Below are positions 26,025 through 33,897 of a stretch of 33,897 bases of DNA, piece after piece. The translations under genes were made by a program, and so were the position numbers. Source of the DNA: Vicinamibacteraceae bacterium (GTDB lineage: Bacteria; Acidobacteriota; Vicinamibacteria; Marinacidobacterales; Marinacidobacteraceae); assembly GCA_012271265.1 (NCBI GenBank), contig JAAXGQ010000140.1:1-33897 (forward strand). The letters run 5' to 3'. The notes beneath the pieces are model-generated. The model saw only the letters and a list, made by a program, of their open reading frames with translations, searched no databases and had not been told where the DNA came from. The stretch's first letter is position 1. Each line of letters opens with the position of its first letter.

Positions 26025-27284
26025 TCAGCGCAGGCGGATCCGTTCCGCGCCCGCCCACTGACCCGGGTCGGACAGCACGACCTCGTCGCCCTCCGCGAGA
26101 CCTTCGAGGATCTGCACCGCGCTGACCGACACCCGGCCGAGATGCACCGCCACGCGGCTCGCGCTGCGGCCGTCGGGCCCCACGCGGAAGAGTTCGATCC
26201 GTTCACCCTCGCGTCCCACTGCCGGCCGCCCCACCTGGAGAACATCGGGCAACCGCGCAATCTCGATGAGCCCGTCCACCGAGAGATCAGGGCGGGCGCC
26301 GCGCGGCAGCGGTCCGTCAAGAGCAACGTCCACGGTGACCGCGCCCTCCCGCACCGCGGGCTCCACCCGGCTGACCGAACCGTTGACGATCCCGTTCCGG
26401 GTGTCCACCCGCGCCGTCTGGCCGATCTCGATGTCGCGGGCCTGTGCTTCCGGAACCCGCAGTTCCGCCTTCAGCCGGTCGAGCGCCGCGACCCGGGCGA
26501 GGTCGTGGCCGGCGGTGACCTGTTGGCCGGCTTCGGCGGCCACTTCCTGGAGCGTCCCGGCGATGCCCGCCCGCACCTCCAGGCGGGACGCCAGTTCCCG
26601 CTGGAGCACCGCCTTGGCTCGCAGGCTGTTTACGCGGGCCTCCTCGCCCTCGAGTTCGGCCCCGGCCGCCGCCTCGGCGAGGCGGAGCCGCTCTGCCTCG
26701 GCTGCCGCCCTGGCGGCCAGCTCCTCGGCGAGGCTGCGGCTGTCCTCCAGGGCGAGCCGGCCGATGATGCCCTCGGCGTGGATCGCGGTGTCGGCCTCGG
26801 CGTTCAACGCCGCCTGCCGCGCCTCCGCCTCGACCGAGGCGAGCTGGGAACGTTGCTGGAGCGCCTCGCGCCGGAGCCGCACCCGGCGGTCCACGAGGTT
26901 CGCCTCCGCTGCCGCCAGTTCCAGATCCGCCGCTTCGACCTGCTGTTCCAGAGCGGGGTTTTCGAGGGTGAGGAGCACCGTCCCGGGATCCACTTCCGCG
27001 CCGGGGAGCACATGGATGGCGGCAACCCGGCCGTCCACCGCCGCCGCCACCCGCCGGACCACGACCGGAACCAGCGTTCCCGGGGCTCGCGCACCCACCG
27101 CGAGTTCGCCTCGGCGCACGGTATCCACGACGACCGTTGACCGGTCCACCGAGGGACCCGCCGGCTCCAACAGGAGGGCGAAGCCGATGACCGCGGCGAG
27201 CCCGGCGCCGCCTCCGAGGCCGAGCAGCAGCCGACGCTTCCGCCGACGCTCCCGAACCCCCTCGCGGGCGACATCCATGGACAT
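26025..27284 (-). CDS. Periplasmic adaptor (membrane fusion protein, HlyD/MacA family)
   Basis: The 419-residue product has a basic N-terminus and one membrane anchor (LLLGLGGGAGLAAVIGFALLL). A biotinyl-lipoyl half follows (VAAAVDGRVAAIHVLPGAEVDPGTVLLTLE), then an Ala/Glu-rich coiled-coil hairpin (about 110-235) and the second half (RAGIAGTLQEVAAEAGQQVTAGHDLARVA). A beta-barrel and membrane-proximal domain end the protein (IEIGQTARVDTRNGIVNGSVSRVEP; VSVSAVQILEGLAEGDEVVLSDP). It would bridge an inner-membrane transporter to the outer membrane. ATG 27284 (MSMD) is taken; ATG 27278 is equally possible. It lies 25 bases after the phosphodiesterase stop and is followed by the ABC ATPase. Confidence 0.9.
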   Translation of the reverse strand: MSMDVAREGVRERRRKRRLLLGLGGGAGLAAVIGFALLLEPAGPSVDRSTVVVDTVRRGELAVGARAPGTLVPVVVRRVAAAVDGRVAAIHVLPGAEVDPGTVLLTLENPALEQQVEAADLELAAAEANLVDRRVRLRREALQQRSQLASVEAEARQAALNAEADTAIHAEGIIGRLALEDSRSLAEELAARAAAEAERLRLAEAAAGAELEGEEARVNSLRAKAVLQRELASRLEVRAGIAGTLQEVAAEAGQQVTAGHDLARVAALDRLKAELRVPEAQARDIEIGQTARVDTRNGIVNGSVSRVEPAVREGAVTVDVALDGPLPRGARPDLSVDGLIEIARLPDVLQVGRPAVGREGERIELFRVGPDGRSASRVAVHLGRVSVSAVQILEGLAEGDEVVLSDPGQWAGAERIRLR

Positions 27285-27309
27285 CTGCGCGATCCCGGGA
27301 AGACGGGTG

Positions 27310-29295
27310 CTAACGCTCCGGGCCGGACGCGCCGGTCGGGGTGGCGAGCGGGACCGACCCAAGCAGCGAACGACCAGGCAGGTCGGGATCAGCGGGCAGG
27401 TCAAGGAGGTCGAGCGCCGTGGGAACGACGTCGAGGGCGCTGGCCCGAGGCCACCGGGTCCCTGGCAGGAGGCGCGGACCCCAGCCCCCCACCATCGCCC
27501 GCATGTCCGGACGCAGCGGGAAAAAGCCGTGGTTCCCCGAGGGCCGGGCCGGCATGATCACAGCAGCCGCCGGGCGCGCGGAGGGCACGAAACCGGGACG
27601 CAGCCGCAGGAACAGGTCCCCGGTGGTGGCGCCCCCGATCGGGATCGAACCTCGGTCGTCGGGGCGAACGAACCCGGTCACCACCGGCTCTCCCGATGCG
27701 TCGCGGATCCCGAGCACCGCTCGCCGGACGGCGGCGAGCGCGTCCGCCTCTTCCCCGGGCGGGACGATGCCCCCCGGACGCAGATCGCGGTTCACCGCGA
27801 TGCTCCCGTCGGCGGTCGTCAGCAGCATGGCCCGGGTCCGGGACAGGTCCGGCAGCCCGTCGGGGCCGAAGGCGAGCAGTCCGGCGCGCTCGAGCGCGAC
27901 ATTCACGTGGACCAGACGGTTCGTGCCGGCCATGCCGTGGTCGCTCACCACAAGGACGTGAGCCCCGCGCTCCTCTGCCAGACGGAAGACCCGCCCGAGC
28001 ACCCGATCGACCTCGCGGAACGCGTCGCGCAGGATCGGGCGCAGTAGGGCTGCGAGGTCCGGATCATGGCCCGGGAGCCGCTCGTCGAGGTAGCCGTACA
28101 ACAGGTGGCCGAACTCGTCGGCTGTCGGGATATAGAGCCCGATGAACCGCCAATCGGGAATCGTGGCCGCCGCTGCGAGGTGTTCGACAGCGGCGTCGGC
28201 GGTGGCGCCGGCGATTTCCACAAGGCGCGCTTCGGCCCGGCCGTCGCCCTCGCGAAACCGGGGGGGGCCGAGGCTGCCTCGCGCGTAGGCGGCGGCGCCG
28301 GCAGCCGCTGGCCACGACGGGGACCCCAGTCGCGCCTCCCAGGCCTCGGCGGGATGCGCCGCCACCTCGTGTGCGGCGGAGCGATGCACCACGAACCGGG
28401 CGGGAACCTCCGCCGTGCCCGGCTCGGCAAGAAACGCCCGCACCCGGAAGTCCACGCGACGGCCTTCCACCGAGGCGGCGATGGGGACGGAGAAGTTCCC
28501 GGCCGCCCCGACCGCGACCCGCGCCAGAAAGAGGAGCGGATCTGCTTCGGCGTCCGCGCCGTCGTCCCGGCGCGGGTCGTCGAGCACGGCAAACGTGTCC
28601 CAACCGCTCCGGGGATCGCCCCGATCGTCGAGGAATACGCCGAGGAACCTGCTCTCCCCGACCCCGAAACGGAAGACTCCGCCTGCGTCCCCGAGGCCTG
28701 CGGCGCCGGCCACCGGGGGATTCGCGAGCGGATGATCCTCGGCCGTGAGGGTCTCCGCGGGTTCACGAACCCCGGCATAACCGGTGAGGACGAAGAGACG
28801 TTCCCGGGCGTCCCGATCCAGCCCTTCGAGCGCCGCCTCGAGCGGATAGGTGTGCGTCGTGTGGATCGCGACCGCCGTCAGCCCGGCCCGGCTTAGCCGG
28901 GTCCAAAGAGGTTCGGCGCGAAGCTGGCGCGCGGAAAAGCCGTCGCGGGTATCGAGCAGCGAATGCGCGGCGGGCGGAACCGCGAGGACCGAGTTCCCGG
29001 TGATGCCGGTCTCACGGCCCGGCCGTCCCGTCCAGATCATCGCGAACGAGGCCGCGGTCTTCGACGGAAAGGCCGGCGCCATCCCGTCGGCCAAAGCGCC
29101 TTCGTCGCGGAGCCGGGCGAAATTGGGGAGGGCGCCTTCGCGGAGGAACTCGCGGATCTGGGCATCGCCGCCGCCGTCCACCGCCAGCACCACGAGGCGC
29201 GGCAAGGGGCGGCCCGCCTCCGCGCCGGCGTGGCCGAACGCCGCGATTCCGGCCAGAACCCCGACGCCCGCGCCGAGGATGACAGCCGCCCGCAC
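27310..29295 (-). CDS. Type I phosphodiesterase/alkaline phosphatase superfamily protein, exported
   Basis: The 661-residue product has an N-terminal hydrophobic signal (VRAAVILGAGVGVLAGIAAFGHAGA). The metal-binding and catalytic motifs of the nucleotide pyrophosphatase/phosphodiesterase family are present: VVLAVDGGG, the nucleophile region AFPSKTAASFAMIWTGRPG, YIPTADEFGHLLYG, VVSDHGMAG and GNHGFFPLRPDMRAMV. It would hydrolyse phosphodiester or phosphonate-type bonds in the periplasm. A central region without these motifs (about 230-400, with VPIAASVEGRRVDFRVRAF) forms an inserted beta-rich domain. GTG 29295 is chosen because the signal peptide starts there and a CATAAT hexamer sits 6 bases upstream. 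It probably leads a transcript including the adaptor and ABC genes. Confidence 0.88.
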   Translation of the reverse strand: MRAAVILGAGVGVLAGIAAFGHAGAEAGRPLPRLVVLAVDGGGDAQIREFLREGALPNFARLRDEGALADGMAPAFPSKTAASFAMIWTGRPGRETGITGNSVLAVPPAAHSLLDTRDGFSARQLRAEPLWTRLSRAGLTAVAIHTTHTYPLEAALEGLDRDARERLFVLTGYAGVREPAETLTAEDHPLANPPVAGAAGLGDAGGVFRFGVGESRFLGVFLDDRGDPRSGWDTFAVLDDPRRDDGADAEADPLLFLARVAVGAAGNFSVPIAASVEGRRVDFRVRAFLAEPGTAEVPARFVVHRSAAHEVAAHPAEAWEARLGSPSWPAAAGAAAYARGSLGPPRFREGDGRAEARLVEIAGATADAAVEHLAAAATIPDWRFIGLYIPTADEFGHLLYGYLDERLPGHDPDLAALLRPILRDAFREVDRVLGRVFRLAEERGAHVLVVSDHGMAGTNRLVHVNVALERAGLLAFGPDGLPDLSRTRAMLLTTADGSIAVNRDLRPGGIVPPGEEADALAAVRRAVLGIRDASGEPVVTGFVRPDDRGSIPIGGATTGDLFLRLRPGFVPSARPAAAVIMPARPSGNHGFFPLRPDMRAMVGGWGPRLLPGTRWPRASALDVVPTALDLLDLPADPDLPGRSLLGSVPLATPTGASGPER

Positions 29296-29301
29296 GCCGT
29301 G

Positions 29302-29307
29302 ATTATG
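29302..29307 (-). promoter_or_regulatory. -10 element CATAAT before the phosphodiesterase
   Basis: CATAAT (5 of 6 matches to TATAAT) on the minus strand ends 6 bases before GTG 29295. The start of transcription would coincide with the start codon. No convincing -35 is seen. Confidence 0.5.
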
Positions 29308-29436
29308 AACCGCCGGCGTCCGCGCACCCGCGCCGAGGACCGCATTTCCCCGGGCGCCGGAACCGATCGGTCTCGGGTCCGGAAGAGCCTGCGTTCGGGT
29401 CGCTCCAGGCGCCGCTACGGACCGGAGGGTGCGTGC

Positions 29437-29442
29437 TACGAT
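29437..29442 (+). promoter_or_regulatory. Possible -10 element (TACGAT) at the apaG start
   Basis: TACGAT overlaps the ATG at 29441 and ends 7 bases before an in-frame GTG at 29450. If it is a promoter, translation would begin at the GTG on a leaderless message. Confidence 0.3.
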
Positions 29443-29848
29443 GCGAAGCGTGCGGCAGGAGACTTTCACCTCGTCCGCCACGACGCATGGGATCCGGGTC
29501 GATGTGGAAGCGCGCTTCGCGGACGAACGGCGACGCCCGGTTCCGGAGTGGCTCTTCCAGTACGAAATCGAGATCACCAACGAATCGCGCGACCTGGTCC
29601 GGCTGCTGAGCCGGCACTGGATCATCGAGCACGGCGACGGCAAACTCGAAGAAGTCCGAGGCCCCGGGGTCGTCGGCGCCCGTCCGTGGCTGGTGCCCGG
29701 CGAGTCGTTCCGCTACACCTCGTGGTGTCCGCTGCGGGCGCCTTTCGGCTCGATGAAGGGGGCCTACCTGATGGAGGGCCCCGGCGGAAACCGTTTCGAG
29801 GTCGAGATCGCCGAGTTCGCGCTCAGCCCGCCGGTCACCCTCCACTGA
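29441..29848 (+). CDS. apaG: ApaG domain protein
   Basis: The 135-residue product is a single ApaG (DUF525) beta-sandwich domain. It contains HGIRVDVEARF, FQYEIEITNES, LLSRHWIIEHGDGKLEEVRGPGVVG, PGESFRYTSWCPL and GSMKGAYLMEGPGGNRFEVEI, which follow the family pattern through its full length of about 125 residues. ApaG is linked to diadenosine tetraphosphate and cobalt/magnesium phenotypes in enterobacteria; the molecular role is unclear. Starts at 29429 (GTG), 29441 (ATG) and 29450 (GTG) are all in frame and none has a Shine-Dalgarno. It is divergent from the phosphodiesterase gene. Confidence 0.92.
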   Translation: MRSVRQETFTSSATTHGIRVDVEARFADERRRPVPEWLFQYEIEITNESRDLVRLLSRHWIIEHGDGKLEEVRGPGVVGARPWLVPGESFRYTSWCPLRAPFGSMKGAYLMEGPGGNRFEVEIAEFALSPPVTLH

Positions 29849-29855
29849 GCCTGCG

Positions 29856-29876
29856 GCGCCCGTCGCTCCCGGGCGC
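29856..29876 (+). terminator. Hairpin after apaG
   Basis: GCGCCCG-TCGCTCC-CGGGCGC is a perfect 7-bp GC stem beginning 7 bases after the apaG stop. There is no T-run directly after it. It is a candidate terminator of the GC-stem type. Confidence 0.4.
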
Positions 29877-29958
29877 TCCATAGCCGGCCGCCGCTCACCC
29901 CTCCGCGTCCTTGGATTCGACCCGCCTTTTTCCCCGCCGACCGCGCCGCCGGCGCAGC

Positions 29959-30744
29959 ATGGCCGACCGCGCCGACCGCTACGAGCTCTACGAAGCCGCC
30001 GTGCAGGACGCGCCGGGGGACGCGGAGTTCCTCGACGACGAGTTCTTCCGGCGCCGGGGGCGGCGGGCCGACTCGTTCCGCGAGGATTTCTGCGGGACCG
30101 CGGCTCTCGCCTGCGAGTTCGCCCTGCGCCGACCCGGGAGCCGGGTCTACGCGATCGATCGGGATCCGGTCCCGCTGGAGTGGGGGCGGGAGCGTCATCT
30201 GCCGCGCCTCGACCGCGAAGCGCGGGAGCATGTCCGGCTCGTCGAGTCCGATGTACTCGACTGGGAAGGGCCGGCGGTGGACCTGATCGCCGCGATGAAT
30301 TTCAGTTACTGGATCTTCGAGACGCGGGAGATGCTGCGGAGGTACTTCGAGCAGGCGCGCCGGGCGCTGCTGCCGGACGGGCTGTTCTTTCTTGACGCCT
30401 ACGGGGGCTCGGACTGTCACGAAACGAAGGAGTACCCCCGCCGGGAGCAGGGCTTCGTCTTTGTCTGGGACCAGGTCTCCTACGACCCCATCACCGCCCA
30501 TATGGAGTGCGCGATGCACTTCGACCTCCCCGACGGAAGCCGGCTGGCGAACGCCTTCCGCTACGCGTGGCGATTCTGGTCGCTGCCCGAGATCCGGGAA
30601 TTGCTGGAGGAGGCGGGCTTCCGCCGGACGTTCGTCCTCTGGGAAGGCGCCGACGAGAACGGCGACGGCAACGGCGTCTTCGAGGAGGTCGAGGCCGGCT
30701 CCCCGGACCCCACCTGGATCGCCTACCTGGTGAGCGAGCCCTGA
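29959..30744 (+). CDS. Class I SAM-dependent methyltransferase
   Basis: The 261-residue product has a Rossmann methyltransferase core. Motif I is represented by REDFCGTAALACEFA, followed by the acidic end of strand 2 in SRVYAIDRDP, then VRLVESDVLDW and the motif IV-like DLIAAMNFSYWIF. LLPDGLFFLDAYGG is post-motif III. A sheet-forming C-terminal half (YDPITAHMECAMHFDLPDGS, YAWRFWSLPEIRELLEEAGF) completes the domain. The substrate is unknown. ATG 29959 is used; a TTG at 29911 would add an Arg-rich segment. It lies 56 bases before recQ and may be co-transcribed with it. Confidence 0.87.
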   Translation: MADRADRYELYEAAVQDAPGDAEFLDDEFFRRRGRRADSFREDFCGTAALACEFALRRPGSRVYAIDRDPVPLEWGRERHLPRLDREAREHVRLVESDVLDWEGPAVDLIAAMNFSYWIFETREMLRRYFEQARRALLPDGLFFLDAYGGSDCHETKEYPRREQGFVFVWDQVSYDPITAHMECAMHFDLPDGSRLANAFRYAWRFWSLPEIRELLEEAGFRRTFVLWEGADENGDGNGVFEEVEAGSPDPTWIAYLVSEP

Positions 30745-30800
30745 CCGGGAAGGCCGCCCCGGAGGGGCTCTCCCGAGGGACTCCGGCCCGGGCGGCGGAC

Positions 30801-33755
30801 ATGAGGCTCGACGAGGGCCTGAAGCGCCATTTCGGATTCTCCGGCTTCCGGCCGCTCCAGAAGGAAGCCGTCGCGGCGCTTCTCGCCGGACGCGACGCCG
30901 TGGTCCTGCTGCCGACCGGCGGGGGGAAATCCCTCTGCTACCAGTTGCCGGCGCTGCTGCTGCCGGGAACCACTCTCGTGGTCTCACCGCTCATCGCGCT
31001 GATGAAGGACCAGGTGGACGCTCTTCGCGCCCGCGGCGTCGCGGCCCGGTTCCTGAACAGCTCGCTCGGCCTCGCGGAGAGCCGCCAGGTCTGGAGCGAA
31101 GCCTTGCGGGGCGATCTGAAACTGCTCTACGTCGCTCCGGAACGCATCGCAGCATCCGGCTTCGACCTGCTTCTCGAACGCCTGGAGGTGAGCCTGGTAG
31201 CGGTGGACGAAGCCCACTGCATCTCCCAGTGGGGCCACGAGTTCCGTCCCGACTACCGCACTCTTGGCGGGCTCCGGGAAGCGCTGCCCGAGGCGCCCTT
31301 CGCCGCGCTGACGGCGACTGCCACCCGAGGCGTGCGCCGCGACATCGCCAACCAGTTGCGGCTGAAGCGGCCGGAATTCTTCGTGGCCAGTTTCGACCGG
31401 CCGAACCTCACCTACGAAGTCGTCCCGAAGCGGGGCGCCCTCGAGACCCTGGTCCGGCTGCTGCGGAAGCAGGAAGGAGAGTCCGCGCTCATCTACTGCC
31501 TCTCCCGAAAGCAGACGGAAACCCTCGCGGCACAACTCAGAGGGGCCGGGTTCCGCGCCCGGCCTTACCACGCCGGTCTCGATGCGGCGCGCCGGCGCGA
31601 AGAGCAGGACCGGTTCCGCTCGGGCGAGATCCAGGTGATCACGGCCACCGTCGCGTTCGGGATGGGGATCGACATGCCCCGGCTCCGCCTCGTGGCGCAT
31701 CACAGCCTCCCCAAGTCGGTCGAGAGCTACTTTCAGGAGACCGGCCGGGCCGGCCGGGACGGCGGGCCGAGCCGCTGCGTCCTGTTCTTCAGCCATGGCG
31801 ACCGGATCGCGCAGGAGCACTTCTTCCGCGAGCTCCAGGATCCCCGCGAGCGGCGGGCGGCGGAGGCCCGCCTCGCCCGGATGGTGGAGTACTGCAACCT
31901 CACCTCCTGCCGGCGCCGTTTCCTGCTGGAGTACTTCGCCGACCCCGCCGCAGCGGGGACAGGCAACTGCGGCGGCTGTGACAACTGTCTCGACGGGCGG
32001 AAGACCGATGACCGTGATCTCGAGGAGTACGACGCCACCGACATCTCGCTGAAGTTCCTCTCCGCCGTGGTCCGTACCGGGCAGCGCTTCGGGACGCGGC
32101 ACATCGTCGCGGTGTTGCGCGGCTCCCAGGCGAAGAAGATCCTCGATCGCGGCCACGACCGGCTGAGCGTCCACGGGATCGCCAGTGATGCTTCGGCCGA
32201 CGAGCTGGCCGGGCTCGCCGAGGCGCTCCTGCAGCGAGGCCTCCTGGTCCGCCGGGGCAGCGAGTTTCCGACCCTCGGGCTCTCCCCCGCCGGCCGCTCG
32301 TTTCTCCGAACCCGCACCCCCCTGATGCTGCAGCGGCCCCGCGCTCTCCGGTCCCCGGCGTCGCCCGAGGGAGGCGCCACGAAGCTGGACGACGATCTGC
32401 TCCGTGCGTTGAAGGACCTTCGCCGCAGGATCGCGGCCGAACGGGGCGTTCCTGCTTACATTGTGTTTCCTGACCGCACCCTGACAGCCATGGCGGCGGC
32501 CGAGCCGCGCGATGACACGGAGTTCCTGGACCTGCCCGGCGTCGGCCCGGCGAAGCTGGAGTCCTACGGCCCAGCCTTCCTGGAAGAAATCGCCAAGTTC
32601 CACAGCGACGCTCCGCCGCAGGCGCAAGGGGCGAAATCCGAGCCGGGGCCACCGGCAGCGACCGGGCCCGCGGAGGCCGGGAAGCCGAAGCAGAATGGCG
32701 CCGGCATGAAGAAGTCCGCTGCCGAGCGCGTTCGTTCCCGGCTCGCCCGCGGTCTTTCCCTGGAGCAGATCGCCGCCGAACTCGGGATCCAGCCGGGGAC
32801 GGTGATCGGCCACATCACACAACTCGTGGCAGGGACGGAACCCTGCCGCCTGGATCACCTCCTCCCCGGCGCCGACCGCACCGCTCGGATCCGCGACGGT
32901 CTGGACCGGCTCGGAATCTGGCCGCTGCGTCCGGTCAAGGAGCTTCTCGGCGACGAGGTCTCGTACGATGAGATCCGGCTGGTGCGGGCAGCGATGGTCA
33001 TGGAGCGGCGGGGCGCGGGGGCCAAGGCGGCGCGCGACGGTTCCGGCTACCGTCAGACCGCCGCGCTCCTCGTCATCGGGAATGAGCTCCTCGCCGGAAA
33101 GGTGGCCGACACGAACACCGGGAAGCTGGCCCGGCTGCTTCGCGAGAAGGGGATCGAGCTGCGCCGGGTGGTGACGATCCGGGACAGCGTCGAACGGATC
33201 GCCGCCGAAACCGCCGCCCTTGCCGAGCGCCACGACGTGGTGTTCACGTCCGGCGGTATCGGCGGCACCCACGACGACGTGACGATGGAGGGCGTCGCCC
33301 GGGCCTTCGGAACGAGCGTCGTCCACCACCCGCGCTTTCTCACGGCGATCCGGGAACGCGGACTCGAAAACAGCCATCGCGGCCTCGCTCGCGTGCCCGC
33401 CGGCTGCGAGCTGCGCGGGGGAACGCCCGGCGGCTCCTGGCCGGTGCCGGTCATGAGGAATGTGTGGATCCTGCCCGGGCTGCCCTCGGCCTTCGACGAC
33501 AAGATTGAAGTGCTCGCGGGCTGCCTTCCCGAGGGTCCGGCGTTCCACACCGACTTCGAATTCGTGCCCGGACCGGAGGAAGCCCTGATCCCCCTCCTCG
33601 ACCGCGTCGTTGCAGCGCACCCTGAGGTGCAGATCGGCTCCTATCCTGGACCCGAAGGGACCCGCATCACGTTCGACGGTGACGACGGCGGCGCCGTGAA
33701 CCGGGCGGCAGCGGCGTTCCGCCACGCGCTCCAAGGCGCGTCCACCGGCGTCTGA
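30801..33755 (+). CDS. recQ: RecQ-type DNA helicase fused to a CinA-like MoCF domain
   Basis: This 984-residue ORF is unbroken. RecQ part: Walker A LLPTGGGKS (near 35-43), DEAH box VDEAHCISQWGHEFRPDY (near 135-152), motif VI FQETGRAGRDGG, four-Cys zinc site (YCNLTSC and CGGCDNC, near 363-393), RQC winged helix (about 405-510), HRDC (about 527-603) and a RecQ-type C-terminal HTH module (about 635-735, LARGLSLEQIAAELGIQPGT). The last 234 residues are a MoCF/CinA N-terminal domain: LLVIGNELLAGKVADTNTG, TSGGIGGTHDDVTMEGVA and VWILPGLPSAFDDKIEVL. RecQ unwinds DNA 3' to 5' in repair. The CinA N-domain is linked to ADP-ribose hydrolysis or pterin binding. The CinA amidase half is absent. An internal start near the MVMERRG codons (about 32995-33003) is possible. 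Confidence 0.93.
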   Translation: MRLDEGLKRHFGFSGFRPLQKEAVAALLAGRDAVVLLPTGGGKSLCYQLPALLLPGTTLVVSPLIALMKDQVDALRARGVAARFLNSSLGLAESRQVWSEALRGDLKLLYVAPERIAASGFDLLLERLEVSLVAVDEAHCISQWGHEFRPDYRTLGGLREALPEAPFAALTATATRGVRRDIANQLRLKRPEFFVASFDRPNLTYEVVPKRGALETLVRLLRKQEGESALIYCLSRKQTETLAAQLRGAGFRARPYHAGLDAARRREEQDRFRSGEIQVITATVAFGMGIDMPRLRLVAHHSLPKSVESYFQETGRAGRDGGPSRCVLFFSHGDRIAQEHFFRELQDPRERRAAEARLARMVEYCNLTSCRRRFLLEYFADPAAAGTGNCGGCDNCLDGRKTDDRDLEEYDATDISLKFLSAVVRTGQRFGTRHIVAVLRGSQAKKILDRGHDRLSVHGIASDASADELAGLAEALLQRGLLVRRGSEFPTLGLSPAGRSFLRTRTPLMLQRPRALRSPASPEGGATKLDDDLLRALKDLRRRIAAERGVPAYIVFPDRTLTAMAAAEPRDDTEFLDLPGVGPAKLESYGPAFLEEIAKFHSDAPPQAQGAKSEPGPPAATGPAEAGKPKQNGAGMKKSAAERVRSRLARGLSLEQIAAELGIQPGTVIGHITQLVAGTEPCRLDHLLPGADRTARIRDGLDRLGIWPLRPVKELLGDEVSYDEIRLVRAAMVMERRGAGAKAARDGSGYRQTAALLVIGNELLAGKVADTNTGKLARLLREKGIELRRVVTIRDSVERIAAETAALAERHDVVFTSGGIGGTHDDVTMEGVARAFGTSVVHHPRFLTAIRERGLENSHRGLARVPAGCELRGGTPGGSWPVPVMRNVWILPGLPSAFDDKIEVLAGCLPEGPAFHTDFEFVPGPEEALIPLLDRVVAAHPEVQIGSYPGPEGTRITFDGDDGGAVNRAAAAFRHALQGASTGV

Positions 33756-33763
33756 CCGCTCCC

Positions 33764-33897
33764 ATGGAGCGCCGGCGTCCTCACCGGCCTACGCCGCACC
33801 GTTGGTCCCTTACGGAAGTCTCCTGCCGACAGCCCCGACGTCCCGACCGACCGTGGGTCCGGAGCCACGGACCATGCCCGCCTACGGCGGTGGCCGG
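33764..33897 (+). repeat. BIME-like element, copy G, cut by the window end
   Basis: It starts ATGGAGCGCCGGCGTCCTCA eight bases after the recQ stop, in the same orientation as array 1. Core blocks match (AGTCTCCTGCCG, CACGGACCATGCCCGCC, GGCGGTGGCCGG). The right end lies beyond the window. Confidence 0.88.

Noticed and set aside
29020-29640. Longer N-terminus for the phosphodiesterase (ORF start at 29643)
   Set aside because: The extension is antisense to apaG and would bury the signal peptide. GTG 29295 places the signal at the N-terminus.
30984-33734. 916-residue minus-strand ORF opposite recQ
   Set aside because: It is a shadow of the RecQ-MoCF gene. There are no recognisable motifs, and its composition is typical of antisense frames at high GC.

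Overview
The window is about 34 kb of very GC-rich DNA (roughly 70% GC by eye), densely coded on both strands, with no rRNA, tRNA, phage or CRISPR recognised. The genes point to a diderm bacterium: an outer-membrane beta-barrel, a lipoprotein with a lipobox, a periplasmic adaptor, MltG and a GWxTD-domain secreted protein. GWxTD proteins, the xseA-xseB-ispA-nadK order and many secreted hypothetical proteins suggest Acidobacteriota or a related uncultured high-GC phylum. This placement is inference; no marker gene in the window settles it.

Layout. 1-2737 (+): the end of xseA, an unusual double-domain xseB, ispA and nadK. 2771-5222 (-): a compact operon of three exported proteins (hypothetical protein, matrixin-like metalloprotease, outer-membrane beta-barrel). 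5303-8009: rsgA (+) and hflX (-), two ribosome-associated GTPases whose 3' ends overlap. 8037-9248 (-): a transglutaminase-like/TPR lipoprotein, divergent from 9652-13648 (+): GWxTD protein, an S41 peptidase homologue with a substituted catalytic dyad, and mltG. 13649-14290: a tandem array of a 153-bp inverted-repeat element. 14357-16466 (+): fabI and a LeuA-like synthase. 16486-21259 (-): small membrane protein, an enlarged ligA, a second small membrane protein and an amidase. 21353-22621 (+): a CPBP membrane protease. 22650-23255: a second array of the same element, inverted. 23317-29295 (-): phosphodiesterase, membrane-fusion adaptor, ABC ATPase and a GCS2-CBS fusion protein. 29441-33755 (+): apaG, a methyltransferase and a RecQ helicase fused in frame to a CinA-type MoCF domain. 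33764 to the end: a third copy of the repeat element.

Most genes are housekeeping (DNA repair, isoprenoids, NADP, ribosome maturation, cell wall, fatty acids). The main points of interest are: (1) a REP/BIME-like repeat family with a GGAG tetranucleotide and hairpins kept by compensatory changes, lying just after stop codons; (2) the RecQ-MoCF fusion; (3) internal duplications in XseB and LigA; (4) an S41 peptidase homologue with Cys and Arg at the Ser/Lys positions; (5) a recurring -10-like hexamer 6-10 nt before start codons, suggesting leaderless or near-leaderless transcripts.
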